Source of the DNA: Mycolicibacterium rhodesiae NBB3 | GTDB lineage: Bacteria; Actinomycetota; Actinomycetes; Mycobacteriales; Mycobacteriaceae | Length of the DNA: 64,000 nucleotides | Assembly: GCF_000230895.2 (NCBI RefSeq) | Contig: NC_016604.1 | Location: forward strand, 4,526,001 to 4,590,000 | Reading direction: 5' to 3' | Part shown: piece by piece, positions 8,607 to 17,136 of the stretch | Numbering within the stretch: position 1 is the first letter of the stretch | Layout of the letters: each line of letters opens with the position of its first letter | The notes under the pieces: generated by a model | Told to the model about the DNA's origin: nothing | What the model saw: the letters and a program-made list of their open reading frames with translations, nothing else | Database searches by the model: none | Program-made: the position numbers and the translations under genes

Positions 8607-9010
8607 ACGGCGAACACTCCGATCTCGGCCCGGAGTTGCGGCAACTGGCGCAGACCATCCTGGATCGCCTGGACCCCGCGCTGCGAATGGCCGCGGCGCG
8701 CGCATCGGCCGGTTCCAGCCCCGGCAAGTGCCAGCAGGTGTGGTGCCCGGTCTGCGCGCTGGCCGCGCTGGCGTCGGGCGAACAGCATCCACTTCTGACG
8801 GTTATCGCTGATCACAGCGTCGCTCTGCTCACGGTGGTCAGGGCCATCCTCGAACAATCAGAAAACACTGCGCAGACAGCGCAGGAGCGCAGCGCTGATG
8901 ACCAACCGCCGGACGGGCCGCCGCCACCGCCACCGCCCGATGGTGGCCAGCCCCCGCCGCCGCCGGGCCCGAGCCGATATCAGCACATTCCGGTGACCGT
9001 CGAGGAGTAG
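8603..9010 (+). CDS. Conserved mycobacterial protein with Pro-rich tail (Rv2183c-like)
   Basis: The start overlaps the ATPase stop as GTGA, giving 135 aa. The N-terminal helix region (LRQLAQTILDRLDPALRMAAARAS) is followed by KCQQVWCPVCALAAL, with three Cys that could bind a metal. A second helix comes next, and the C-terminus is dominated by runs of prolines (about residues 96-125). It has no signal peptide or membrane segment. I know no function. Translational coupling to the ArsA-type ATPase suggests a partner or regulator of that enzyme, which is inference only. Confidence 0.78.
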   Translation: MNGEHSDLGPELRQLAQTILDRLDPALRMAAARASAGSSPGKCQQVWCPVCALAALASGEQHPLLTVIADHSVALLTVVRAILEQSENTAQTAQERSADDQPPDGPPPPPPPDGGQPPPPPGPSRYQHIPVTVEE

Positions 9011-9116
9011 CCGGATCCAATTCGCTACCTCCCAGGCGGTCTTGTGGTCGCAGCCGGGGCACGTGGGTACAGTTGTCGCAGAACACGCCAGGTGTGTTCG
9101 ATCATCAGGAGGGCCC

Positions 9117-9842
9117 ATGTGGTATTGGCTGTTCAAGTACATCTTCATGGGTCCCTTGCTGACGCTGCTCGGTCGGCCGAAAGTTGAAGGGCTGGAATAC
9201 ATTCCGCGCTCGGGCCCGATGATCTTGGCTAGCAATCACCTCGCGGTCGCGGACAGCTTTTACAAGCCCCTGGTGGTGAGCCGACGGATCACCTTCCTCG
9301 CCAAGTCCGAGTACTTCACCGGAACGGGCATCAAGGGCTGGTTCCAGCGGTGGTTCTACACCGCCGCGGGTCAGGTTCCGATCGACCGCTCCGATGCCGA
9401 CAGCGCCCAGGCCGCGTTGACCACCGCGGCGCGCGTACTCGGCGAGGGCAAGCTGCTCGGCATGTATCCCGAGGGCACCCGTTCGCCGGACGGACGCCTC
9501 TACAAGGGCAAGACAGGCCTGGCACGACTGGCACTGGAAACCGGCGTTCCGGTGATTCCGGTCGCGATGATCGGAACCGACTCCGTCAACCCGCCCGGCA
9601 GCAAGATGTGGCGCTTTGGCCGGGTCACGGTCAAGTTCGGCAAGCCGATGGATTTCAGCCGGTTCGAGGGTCTGGCCGGTAACCGCTTCATCGAACGCGC
9701 GGTGATCGACGAGGTGATGTACGAGCTGATGCGGCTGTCCGGTCAGGAGTACGTCGACCTCTACGCCGCCGATGTGAAGGACGGCAATGCAGAGCTCGCG
9801 GCGAAGCCGTCGGCCCGGATGCCTGAAGTGGCCGCCGGCTGA
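9117..9842 (+). CDS. 1-acylglycerol-3-phosphate acyltransferase family (PlsC, Rv2182c-like)
   Basis: The ATG at 9117 has the Shine-Dalgarno AGGAGGG at 9108-9114 and gives the usual MWYWLFKYIFMGP start of this mycobacterial group (241 aa). An upstream in-frame ATG at 9042 is rejected. The acyltransferase motif H-x4-D is His41 to Asp46 (NHLAVAD). The phosphate-binding motif EGTRSPDG begins at Glu119, and a VPVIPVAMIGT strand follows. It is predicted to acylate lysophosphatidic acid or a related lipid at the inner face of the membrane. It ends a run of four same-strand genes. Confidence 0.92.
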   Translation: MWYWLFKYIFMGPLLTLLGRPKVEGLEYIPRSGPMILASNHLAVADSFYKPLVVSRRITFLAKSEYFTGTGIKGWFQRWFYTAAGQVPIDRSDADSAQAALTTAARVLGEGKLLGMYPEGTRSPDGRLYKGKTGLARLALETGVPVIPVAMIGTDSVNPPGSKMWRFGRVTVKFGKPMDFSRFEGLAGNRFIERAVIDEVMYELMRLSGQEYVDLYAADVKDGNAELAAKPSARMPEVAAG

Positions 9843-9863
9843 GCCGGCAATACAACTACAGCC

Positions 9864-11150
9864 CTAGTTGACCGCGGGGACGCGTGCCTCGTCGATGGCC
9901 GCAGCACTGCGCGTCGCGGGTCGCAGAGTCACAGTGCCCGCGACGACGATCACCACCATCGCCCACCACACGTAAGATCCACCGGCCAGCTGTCGCCACA
10001 GCGACGCCGAGGTCTCCTGGTGTTCGGGCATCAGCGGGATCGGCGTCCAGATCATCAGTGCGATGCCCGCCGCGGAGACCACGCCCAGCGCCGCATGCCG
10101 CTGCCGGTAAGCCACGATGCTGGTGACCACGACCGTCGGTACGACCCATACCCAGTGGTGTGACCAGGACACCGGCGATACCACCAGCCCGAACATCGCC
10201 ACGCAGATCAGCGCGAGGACCGGCTGCTGTGCCTTGAGGGCGCGTCGCGCGGCCCAGACCGTCAAGCCCAGCACGCCGAAGCAGGCGACGGTCCACAGCA
10301 CAAACCGCACCTCCTCGCCGAGGCCGAGTCGGGCAAGGGCGCCCGCGATGTTCTGGTTGGTGTTCAGCGTCGCGGTGCCGATGCGATCGGTGTTGCGGAC
10401 CGTCTCGGTCCAGTATTCGAGCGAGTCGCGCCAGGCGAACGCGAACCCTGCCAACGTCGCGATGGCCGTCGACGCCGCGGCGACGATCAGCGCGCGGGTG
10501 TCCCTGCGAAGCAGGAAGTAGAGCAGGAACACGGCGGGGGTGAGCTTCAGCGCGATGGCCAGGCCGACCAGCATGCCCCGTGGCCACGGCGTCTTGCGCG
10601 GCACGCAGTCGGCGATGACGAGCGTCATCAGCACCACGTTGATCTGGCCGAAGTCGAAATTCGACCGCACCGGCTCGAAGAAGATCACCGCGGGCGCCAC
10701 GATCGCCGCGGCCAGCCAGGTCCGGCGCAGCCATGCCGGTTCGGCGGTCGCCAGGCTCCGGCCGGCCGCAGGGTCGGGCCACACATCCAGGCGGGTCAGG
10801 AGGATGGTCGTCGCCACGATCAGCAGGATCAACGTGGTCAGCGTGATGGCGATGCTGGCGACGTCCAGCGACAACAGCGCGAACGGTGCGAACGCGACAG
10901 CGGCCAGCGGCGGGTAGGTGAAAGGCAGGTCGAGCCCGCCTCGTGTGCGGAACATGACGCCGTCGGCGTACAGCGGCCGGCCGTCCAGCCAGGCCTGACC
11001 GCCCATCCGGTAGACGTCGATGTCGATGCGGTACGGCGTGTGGCCGAGCAGCCGCCAGCCCGCCCAGACCAGTGCCGCCACGGTGAGCAGTTGAAACAGC
11101 CGCCAGGCGAGCATTGGTCCCCAATCGCCCGACGACCGCGAATTACTCAT
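9864..11150 (-). CDS. mptC: Polyprenyl-phosphomannose-dependent alpha-(1->2)-mannosyltransferase (MptC-like, GT87)
   Basis: An integral membrane GT-C enzyme of 428 aa (Rv2181 is 427). It adds alpha-1,2-mannose branches to the lipomannan/lipoarabinomannan mannan core from polyprenyl-phosphate-mannose on the outer side of the plasma membrane. About ten hydrophobic segments are visible. The first external loop contains the acidic RIDIDVYRMGGQAW motif, followed by LPFTYPPLAAVAFAPF, typical of GT87. The gene is divergent from the membrane protein at 11235 and convergent with plsC. A second long minus-strand frame over the same bases is a shadow. Confidence 0.92.
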   Translation of the reverse strand: MSNSRSSGDWGPMLAWRLFQLLTVAALVWAGWRLLGHTPYRIDIDVYRMGGQAWLDGRPLYADGVMFRTRGGLDLPFTYPPLAAVAFAPFALLSLDVASIAITLTTLILLIVATTILLTRLDVWPDPAAGRSLATAEPAWLRRTWLAAAIVAPAVIFFEPVRSNFDFGQINVVLMTLVIADCVPRKTPWPRGMLVGLAIALKLTPAVFLLYFLLRRDTRALIVAAASTAIATLAGFAFAWRDSLEYWTETVRNTDRIGTATLNTNQNIAGALARLGLGEEVRFVLWTVACFGVLGLTVWAARRALKAQQPVLALICVAMFGLVVSPVSWSHHWVWVVPTVVVTSIVAYRQRHAALGVVSAAGIALMIWTPIPLMPEHQETSASLWRQLAGGSYVWWAMVVIVVAGTVTLRPATRSAAAIDEARVPAVN

Positions 11151-11234
11151 GCCGCGACCAGACTATCGGCCCTCACCGGCGCGTCGGACGGTATCCCGGG
11201 CGTGACACGCGCAGGTCGGCGTAAGTTTTCGTCC

Positions 11235-12101
11235 GTGGACGAAGGCTTCGATCTGGACTTCGCCATACCGCATGGCCGCATGCCTTTGGTGTTCTGCCTG
11301 GTCGCGTTCATTCTCACGTTCTTCGTGACGCGCACCATCGTCCGGTACATCCGGAGCCACGCGAACTCCGACGCGCCGCGCAAATGGTGGCAGCCGCGCA
11401 ACATTTCCGCAGGCGGCGGACTGCACATCCACCACGTCGTCATCGGTGTGATCCTCGTCATGATTTCCGGCGTGTCGATGGTGACTTTGTCGGTCAACGG
11501 AGGGGTACCCGAATTCACGGTCGCGGCAACTTTTTTCGGTATAGGTGCTGCACTGGTGCTGGATGAGTTCGCGCTGATACTGCATTTGCAGGACGTGTAC
11601 TGGGCCGAGGACGGGCGAACTTCGGTCGATGCAGTGTTCGCCGCCGTCGCCGTCGCCGGGCTGCTGGTTCTCGGCTTCAATCCCTTGTCGTTCTTCGATG
11701 TCGACATCTGGCAGAACGATCACTCGGTTGCGGCGCGAGCCAGCGTGATCATCCTCGCGGCGTTCACCTTGATGCTCGCCGTCGTGGTGCTTCTCAAGGG
11801 AAAGGTCTGGACTGGGCTGGTGGGGATGTTCATCACTCCGCTGCTCTTCATCGGGGCGATCCGGCTATCCCGCCCGCATGCGCCGTGGGCCCGCTGGCGG
11901 TACGGCGACCGGCCGAGGAAGATGCACAGGGCGCTGATCCGCGAACGCAGGCTGCGGCGGCCGGTGGTGCAGGCGAAGCTGTGGTTGCAGCACGTCGTTG
12001 CCGGCGAGCCGCACTTCCCCGACGATTCCGAAGTCAATTCCGAACTCGACCGCGAGATCCATGCCGCTCCGCAGCCGGAGCGAACGGCGGCGCGGGTGTG
12101 A
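11235..12101 (+). CDS. Conserved multi-pass membrane protein (Rv2180c-like)
   Basis: The GTG at 11235 gives a 288-aa protein starting MDEGFDLDFAIPHGRMPL, close to the Rv2180c length of about 295. Longer frames upstream would run through the divergent mptC promoter. About six transmembrane segments are visible. A conserved cytosolic/loop motif GGGLHIHHVVIGV and LVLDEFALILHLQDVYW stand out because they contain charged residues and histidines inside or next to membrane helices. The C-terminus is basic and cytosolic. The function is unknown. Its TGA overlaps the exoribonuclease start by 4 nt. Confidence 0.85.
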   Translation: MDEGFDLDFAIPHGRMPLVFCLVAFILTFFVTRTIVRYIRSHANSDAPRKWWQPRNISAGGGLHIHHVVIGVILVMISGVSMVTLSVNGGVPEFTVAATFFGIGAALVLDEFALILHLQDVYWAEDGRTSVDAVFAAVAVAGLLVLGFNPLSFFDVDIWQNDHSVAARASVIILAAFTLMLAVVVLLKGKVWTGLVGMFITPLLFIGAIRLSRPHAPWARWRYGDRPRKMHRALIRERRLRRPVVQAKLWLQHVVAGEPHFPDDSEVNSELDREIHAAPQPERTAARV

Positions 12102-12586
12102 AGTACTTCTACGACACCGAGTTCATCGACAACGGCCGAACGATCGAACTGATCTCGATCGGCGTGGCTGCCGAGGACGGCCGCGAATATTACGCTATTT
12201 CAACAGAATTCGACCCGGAGCGCGCCGGCAGCTGGGTACGCAAACATGTGCTGCCCAAACTTCCGTCGCCGTCGTCGCAGCTGTGGCGCTCCCGGCGGCG
12301 GATCCGCTCGGACCTGGAGGACTTCTTCGGCATCGACGGTGACGAGCCGATCGAGCTGTGGGCGTGGGTCGGTGCCTACGACCATGTCGTGCTGTGCCAG
12401 CTGTGGGGCCCGATGACCGACCTGCCACCTGCGATTCCCCGGTTCACCCGCGAGCTGCGGCAGTTCTGGGAGGAGCGCGGATCGCCGCGGATGCCGCCGC
12501 GCCCGCGCGATGCCCACGACGCGCTGGTTGACGCGCGTCACAACCTGATGCGGTTCCAGCTGATGACAGGGGAAGTGCCAGTTTAG
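12098..12586 (+). CDS. 3'-5' exoribonuclease of the DEDDh family (Rv2179c-like)
   Basis: The start is the GTG at 12098, overlapping the previous stop as GTGA. The protein has 162 aa, near Rv2179c (168), which has been described as a structurally characterised DEDDh exoribonuclease acting on RNA 3' overhangs. The metal ligands are visible: Asp6 and Glu8 in YDTEFI, an Asp in AYDHVVLCQLWG, and the HDALVDARHN motif with the His and last Asp. It is probably a cytosolic dimeric RNase in RNA turnover. A 51-nt gap separates it from aroG. Confidence 0.9.
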   Translation: MKYFYDTEFIDNGRTIELISIGVAAEDGREYYAISTEFDPERAGSWVRKHVLPKLPSPSSQLWRSRRRIRSDLEDFFGIDGDEPIELWAWVGAYDHVVLCQLWGPMTDLPPAIPRFTRELRQFWEERGSPRMPPRPRDAHDALVDARHNLMRFQLMTGEVPV

Positions 12587-12625
12587 GCGGGCGAAACCGG
12601 GAAGAATCAGCTTCCGGCGTCCAGT

Positions 12626-12631
12626 TACCAT
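12626..12631 (+). promoter_or_regulatory. Leaderless-type -10 hexamer for aroG
   Basis: TACCAT fits the mycobacterial TAnnnT -10 element and ends 6 nt before the aroG GTG. No Shine-Dalgarno is present, so a leaderless transcript starting at the GTG is likely. Confidence 0.45.
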
Positions 12632-12637
12632 TGACGG

Positions 12638-14026
12638 GTGAACTGGACCGTCGACGTACCCATCGACCAGCTGCCGCCGCTGCCGCCGCTGCCCGATGAG
12701 CTGCGGCATCGCCTGGACAGCGCTCTTGCCAAGCCGGCCGCGCAGCAGCCCAGCTGGGATGCCGATCAGGCCAAGGCGATGCGGACGGTGTTGGAGAGTG
12801 TTCCCCCTGTCACCGTCGCCTCCGAGGTCGAACGGCTGAAGGGCCTGCTGGCCGACGTTGCCCGCGGCGAGGCGTTCCTGCTGCAGGGCGGCGACTGCGC
12901 CGAGACGTTCGCGGACAACACCGAACCGCACATCCGGGGCAACATCCGGACGCTGCTGCAGATGGCCGTGGTGCTGACCTACGGCGCGAGCATGCCGGTG
13001 ATCAAGGTCGCCCGGATCGCCGGGCAGTACGCCAAGCCGCGCTCGTCGGACACCGACGCGCTGGGGTTGAAGTCCTACCGCGGCGACATGATCAACGCCT
13101 TCGCACCGGACGCCGCGGCGCGCGAGCACGATCCCTCCCGGCTCGTGCGCGCATACGCCAACGCGAGTGCCGCGATGAACCTGACCCGGGCGCTGACGGC
13201 AGGCGGACTCGCCTCGCTGGATCTGGTGCACGACTGGAACCGGGAGTTCGTCCGGACATCGCCGGCCGGTGCCCGCTACGAAGCGCTCGCGGGTGAGATC
13301 GATCGCGGGTTGCGCTTCATGAACGCCTGCGGTGTCAACGATCCCAACCTGCAGACCGCCGAGATCTACGCCTCGCACGAGGCCCTCGTGCTCGACTACG
13401 AGCGCGCCATGCTGAGGCTGGCCGAGAACAGCGCGGGTGAGACCGCTCTGTTCAACCTGTCGGCGCATTACGTGTGGGTGGGTGAGCGCACCCGTCAGCT
13501 CGACGGGGCGCACATCGCGTTCGCCGAGGTCATCGCGAACCCGATTGGCGTCAAACTCGGCCCGACGATGACGCCGGAGCTCGCCGTCGAATACGTCGAG
13601 CGGCTCGATCCGAACAACGAGCCGGGACGGCTGACCCTGGTGACCCGCTTCGGCAACAACAAGATTCGCGACCTGCTGCCGCCGATCATCGAGAAGGTGC
13701 AGGCCACCGGCCACCAGGTGATCTGGCAGTGCGATCCGATGCACGGCAACACCCACGAGGCGTCCACCGGCTACAAGACCCGCCACTTCGACCGCATCGT
13801 CGACGAGGTGCAGGGCTTCTTCGAGGTGCATCGCGCCCTGGGCACGCATCCGGGCGGTATCCACGTCGAGATCACCGGTGAGAACGTCACCGAATGCCTC
13901 GGCGGTGCCCAGGACATCTCCGACTCCGATCTGGCAGGCCGCTACGAGACGACCTGCGACCCCCGGTTGAACACCCAGCAATCGCTGGAGCTGGCCTTCC
14001 TGGTCGCAGAGATGCTGCGCGACTGA
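12638..14026 (+). CDS. aroG: Class II DAHP synthase
   Basis: First enzyme of the shikimate pathway: phosphoenolpyruvate plus erythrose 4-phosphate gives DAHP. It has 462 aa, the same as Rv2178c. The metal-binding Cys87 lies in GGDCAETF, the phosphate-binding KPRSSD motif follows, and WQCDPMHGNT carries another metal ligand. The N-terminal extension (residues about 1-55) is the part that in mycobacterial class II enzymes supports aromatic amino-acid feedback sites and chorismate mutase partnering. The start is GTG. The stop abuts the convergent pknL stop with no gap. Confidence 0.97.
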   Translation: MNWTVDVPIDQLPPLPPLPDELRHRLDSALAKPAAQQPSWDADQAKAMRTVLESVPPVTVASEVERLKGLLADVARGEAFLLQGGDCAETFADNTEPHIRGNIRTLLQMAVVLTYGASMPVIKVARIAGQYAKPRSSDTDALGLKSYRGDMINAFAPDAAAREHDPSRLVRAYANASAAMNLTRALTAGGLASLDLVHDWNREFVRTSPAGARYEALAGEIDRGLRFMNACGVNDPNLQTAEIYASHEALVLDYERAMLRLAENSAGETALFNLSAHYVWVGERTRQLDGAHIAFAEVIANPIGVKLGPTMTPELAVEYVERLDPNNEPGRLTLVTRFGNNKIRDLLPPIIEKVQATGHQVIWQCDPMHGNTHEASTGYKTRHFDRIVDEVQGFFEVHRALGTHPGGIHVEITGENVTECLGGAQDISDSDLAGRYETTCDPRLNTQQSLELAFLVAEMLRD

Positions 14027-15202
14027 CTAGAGGATCGCGACGATGTTGCCGCCTAGCGTCCATGCGCCGGCGGCGACCAGTCCGGTCAGCGTGATGACGG
14101 CGATCACCCAGAACACGAGCGCACGCTTCGCGCGTTGGCGCGCCCAGTAGAACTCGTCGATGTCGACGCCGCCGAATTGCCCTGACACCGGCTGATACTC
14201 GGGCTCGGAGGGCGGGATGTCGTCGCGGGTGATCTCTCGGGTGTGCTGGGGGACCGGCGGCGGTTTTCTGGCCGTGGTGGCGGTGGTGAGCGCCGCGGCG
14301 TGTTGAGCCGAGTTGGCCGGGGCCGGGACGCGGAACGCCGGAAGGCCGAGTTCCTCGACGATTGCGTGCAGATCGTCGGCCATCTCCCGCGCGTCGGTGT
14401 ACCGCCCGGCGGGGTCGCGCACGGTCGCGTGCATTACGAACTCGTCGAATTGCCTTGGCACACCGGTGATCACCGAACCCGGCGCGGGCACGTCGTGATC
14501 TATCCGCCGGTACGCCACCGTGAGTGCGGTGTCGCCGGTGAACGGGGTGGTTCCCGTGAGTAGTTCGTAGGCCAGGATGCCCACCGAGTACACATCGCTG
14601 CGGGGGTCGGCGTCACCGGTACTGACTTGTTCGGGCGACAGGTAGGCCGCCGTGCCCAGAATGACACTGGTGGACGTGATCTTCGCTTCGGCGACTGCGC
14701 GCACGAGCCCGAAGTCGGCGATCTTGACCTCGCCGCGGTCGGAGATCAACACGTTCTCCGGCTTGATGTCGCGGTGCACCAGACCGGCCGCGTGCGCCAC
14801 CGCCAGCCCGCCGAGCACCGGACCCAACACGGCGGCGACGGCGTGTGGCGGCATCGGACCGCGCTCGCGCAGCAACTCGCGCAGGGTGCCGCCCTCGATC
14901 AGCTCCATCACCAAGAACGGATGCCTACCGTCGATGCCCTGGTCGTAGACGGCGACGAGGCCGGGATCGTTGAGCCGGGCGACCGCCCGGGCTTCACGCT
15001 GGAACCGCGTGAGGAACTGTTGGTCGCCCGCGTAACGGGATTCCATGACCTTCAGTGCCACCGGTCTGTCCAGACGAAGATCCAGCCCGCGGTAGACGGA
15101 GCTCGTCCCACCGGTGGCGATCATGGTGTCGACGCGGTACCGACCATCCAGCACGGTCCCGACGAGCGGGGCCGACTGCTGGTAGGGCTCCACGAAACAC
15201 AT
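14027..15202 (-). CDS. pknL: Serine/threonine protein kinase PknL
   Basis: A membrane-anchored Hanks-type kinase of 391 aa. The kinase domain covers residues about 20-285, with the Gly-rich loop IATGGTSSVY, Lys51 in VALKVM, the catalytic loop HRDIKPEN (Asp145, Asn150), DFG at 163-165 and an activation loop with Thr177 and Thr179. A Pro-rich juxtamembrane stretch and one transmembrane helix at about 365-388 follow; almost nothing lies outside. Its neighbour across the 35-bp divergent spacer is the DNA-binding protein that is its known substrate in M. tuberculosis (Rv2175c). A GTG at codon 4 is an alternative start. Confidence 0.95.
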   Translation of the reverse strand: MCFVEPYQQSAPLVGTVLDGRYRVDTMIATGGTSSVYRGLDLRLDRPVALKVMESRYAGDQQFLTRFQREARAVARLNDPGLVAVYDQGIDGRHPFLVMELIEGGTLRELLRERGPMPPHAVAAVLGPVLGGLAVAHAAGLVHRDIKPENVLISDRGEVKIADFGLVRAVAEAKITSTSVILGTAAYLSPEQVSTGDADPRSDVYSVGILAYELLTGTTPFTGDTALTVAYRRIDHDVPAPGSVITGVPRQFDEFVMHATVRDPAGRYTDAREMADDLHAIVEELGLPAFRVPAPANSAQHAAALTTATTARKPPPVPQHTREITRDDIPPSEPEYQPVSGQFGGVDIDEFYWARQRAKRALVFWVIAVITLTGLVAAGAWTLGGNIVAIL

Positions 15203-15225
15203 GTTACGAGTCGCCCACGTCGACC

Positions 15226-15231
15226 TAGACT
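15226..15231 (+). promoter_or_regulatory. Leaderless-type -10 hexamer for the Rv2175c-like gene
   Basis: TAGACT (TAnnnT) ends 6 nt before the GTG at 15238, with no Shine-Dalgarno. The pknL/Rv2175c-like divergent spacer is only 35 bp, so the two promoters must overlap. Confidence 0.4.
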
Positions 15232-15237
15232 CGACGC

Positions 15238-15642
15238 GTGAGCAGTATTCCGGCCGCCGACGATGTCATCGACCCCGGCGAGGATGTATATGACCTGCCC
15301 GCTGTCGCCGACCTCCTCGGTGTCCCGGTCACCAAGGTCCATCAGCACCTCCGGCAAGGCCACCTGATCGGTGTACGGCGCGACGGCGCGGTGGTGGTGC
15401 CGAAGATCTTCTTCGACGACACCGGCCATGTGGTCAAAGGCCTGCACGGTCTGCTTGTCGTGCTGCACGACGGGGGGTACCACGAAACGGAGATCATCCG
15501 CTGGTTGTTCACGCCGGATTCGTCGCTGACCATCAGCCGGGACGGGGCGAGCGACAAGCAGGCTAATGCCCGGCCGGTTGACGCGCTGCACTCTCACCAG
15601 GCCCGTGAGGTGGTACGTCGGGCCCAGGCGCTAGCTTATTGA
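15238..15642 (+). CDS. DNA-binding protein, PknL substrate (Rv2175c-like)
   Basis: A 134-aa winged-helix protein. The helix-turn-helix is at about 18-50 (YDLPAVADLLGVPVTKVHQHL), followed by the wing IGVRRDGAVVVPKIFF. The flexible acidic N-terminus is the region in which the M. tuberculosis homologue is phosphorylated by PknL, reducing DNA binding. The C-terminal 80 nt overlap the convergent mptA 3' end. It is likely a transcription regulator; its targets are not visible here. Confidence 0.9.
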   Translation: MSSIPAADDVIDPGEDVYDLPAVADLLGVPVTKVHQHLRQGHLIGVRRDGAVVVPKIFFDDTGHVVKGLHGLLVVLHDGGYHETEIIRWLFTPDSSLTISRDGASDKQANARPVDALHSHQAREVVRRAQALAY

Positions 15643-17134
15643 CCGGGGTCTTGTAGAGCGAGTACCACGCTCCCACAGCACATGCGATGGCCAGCAGGAC
15701 ATGCGGCCATGAGTACATGCCGTGCGCCCCGTCGGGTTTCCAGATCACCGTGATCCAGGTGGACAGGCCAGCGATGAGCGCGATCGACTGCCTGCTCTGC
15801 GCCAGCGCCGAAACGACCGCCAACGGCCAGGTGTAATACCAGGGCAGCGCGGCGGGGACGAAGAGCACTACGACGCCCATCACCAATGCGATACCGACCA
15901 GAGCCTCGCGGTCGGTATGTCGAAACCTCCACCACAGCAACGGGAGCGATATCCCGATGACGGCGATACCGATGATCCGGGCGACGTCGAGCACGGCGTA
16001 GAAGTTCACCGTCATGAACAGGCCGCCCACAACGTTGATGACGTTGGAGGCGGCGGTGGGCAGCGTCAGCCAGTTGATGATCTTCACCGAGCCTGCCAGT
16101 GCCGTCAGCCAGCCGAGGCCGACACCGGCCGCCAGCGACAGCACCGCGAACACCGCGACGAATATGAGTGCCGAGGCCGCGGTGGCGGCCGCGAACGCCT
16201 TGATCGGCCTGAAACCGCGGCGCTGTCTGAGGTCGCGGGTCCACACCCAGACCATGAACGGAAGCGCAAGGCCCGCCGTGGCTTTCACCGCGACCGCCAC
16301 GGCGATCAGGCTGACGCCCCAGAAGTGATGTCCGCTGAAGGTCAGCGCGATCGCGGCCATCATCAGCCCGACCATCAGCATCTCGTTGTGCACACCACCC
16401 ATCAGATGGATGATCACCAGGGGATTCAGCACGCATATCCACAGCGCTGCAGCACCGTTGGCGCCGACGTGGCGAGCCACCCGCGGCGCCGCCCAGATCA
16501 GCAACGCCAGACCGGGCAACATACACAGCCGCAACAGCATCGTGCCGGCCACGACGTCGTCGCCGACGAGCAAGGTGACGAACTTGGCGACCAGGATGAA
16601 GGCGGGTCCGTAGGGAGCCGTCGTGGTGGTCCAGATGGGGCTGACGTTCTCCAGCAGGGAGTTCGGATTGTCGATCGGGCCAACCACATACGGGTCGAAA
16701 CCGTCGCGCAACAACGCGCCCTGCGCCAGGTACGAGTACGTGTCACGGCTGAAGACCGGGACGCTCAACAGCAACGGCGTCAACCAGAATCCGGTCGTCG
16801 CCTTCATGGTGTACTCGGTCGCCGTGCGGTCGATCACGCTGCGCCCCAACCGCAGCCACGCCAGCAGCATCAGTGCCACGCCGACCCACAGCAGAATCGA
16901 TGAGAGCACCAACCCATGCCCGAAGCGCAGCCAGGACAGATGCAGCGATTCCAACAGAGGGTCGTGTAACCGCGTGCTGCCCGCGCCGAGCCCGCCTGCC
17001 GTGATCAAGACGGCGCCGACTGCGCCCAGTCGAGCGGGTTTCGCCTCAGGTGAGGTCGCGAACGCCGCGAATTGTGAAATGCGTTGCGCCATAGCCGTTT
17101 TCTTCGACGGAGGCGCCGGTGACGAAGTTGTCAT
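15563..17134 (-). CDS. mptA: Alpha-(1->6)-mannosyltransferase MptA (GT-C)
   Basis: Extends the lipomannan backbone with alpha-1,6-mannose from polyprenyl-phosphate-mannose. The ATG at 17134 (MTTSSPAPPSKKTAMAQ) lies 2 nt after the idsA2 stop and gives 523 aa (Rv2174 is 516). Twelve or so hydrophobic segments are seen, with the acidic first-loop motif FSRDTYSYLAQGALL typical of GT-C enzymes and a second loop YVVGPIDNPNSLLENVSPIW. A longer upstream start inside idsA2 is rejected. The last 27 codons run antisense through the end of the Rv2175c-like gene. Confidence 0.93.
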   Translation of the reverse strand: MTTSSPAPPSKKTAMAQRISQFAAFATSPEAKPARLGAVGAVLITAGGLGAGSTRLHDPLLESLHLSWLRFGHGLVLSSILLWVGVALMLLAWLRLGRSVIDRTATEYTMKATTGFWLTPLLLSVPVFSRDTYSYLAQGALLRDGFDPYVVGPIDNPNSLLENVSPIWTTTTAPYGPAFILVAKFVTLLVGDDVVAGTMLLRLCMLPGLALLIWAAPRVARHVGANGAAALWICVLNPLVIIHLMGGVHNEMLMVGLMMAAIALTFSGHHFWGVSLIAVAVAVKATAGLALPFMVWVWTRDLRQRRGFRPIKAFAAATAASALIFVAVFAVLSLAAGVGLGWLTALAGSVKIINWLTLPTAASNVINVVGGLFMTVNFYAVLDVARIIGIAVIGISLPLLWWRFRHTDREALVGIALVMGVVVLFVPAALPWYYTWPLAVVSALAQSRQSIALIAGLSTWITVIWKPDGAHGMYSWPHVLLAIACAVGAWYSLYKTPVNKLAPGPDVPPHGPGESAARQPAGH

Positions 17135-17136
17135 TC

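Noticed and set aside
9856..11124. A second long minus-strand frame over mptC
   Set aside because: It reads Arg/Pro/Gly-rich without membrane helices, while the frame ending at 9864 gives a proper GT87 membrane protein.
12200..13981. A 593-codon minus-strand frame antisense to aroG
   Set aside because: It is a codon-bias shadow of aroG and the exoribonuclease gene, with no motif.
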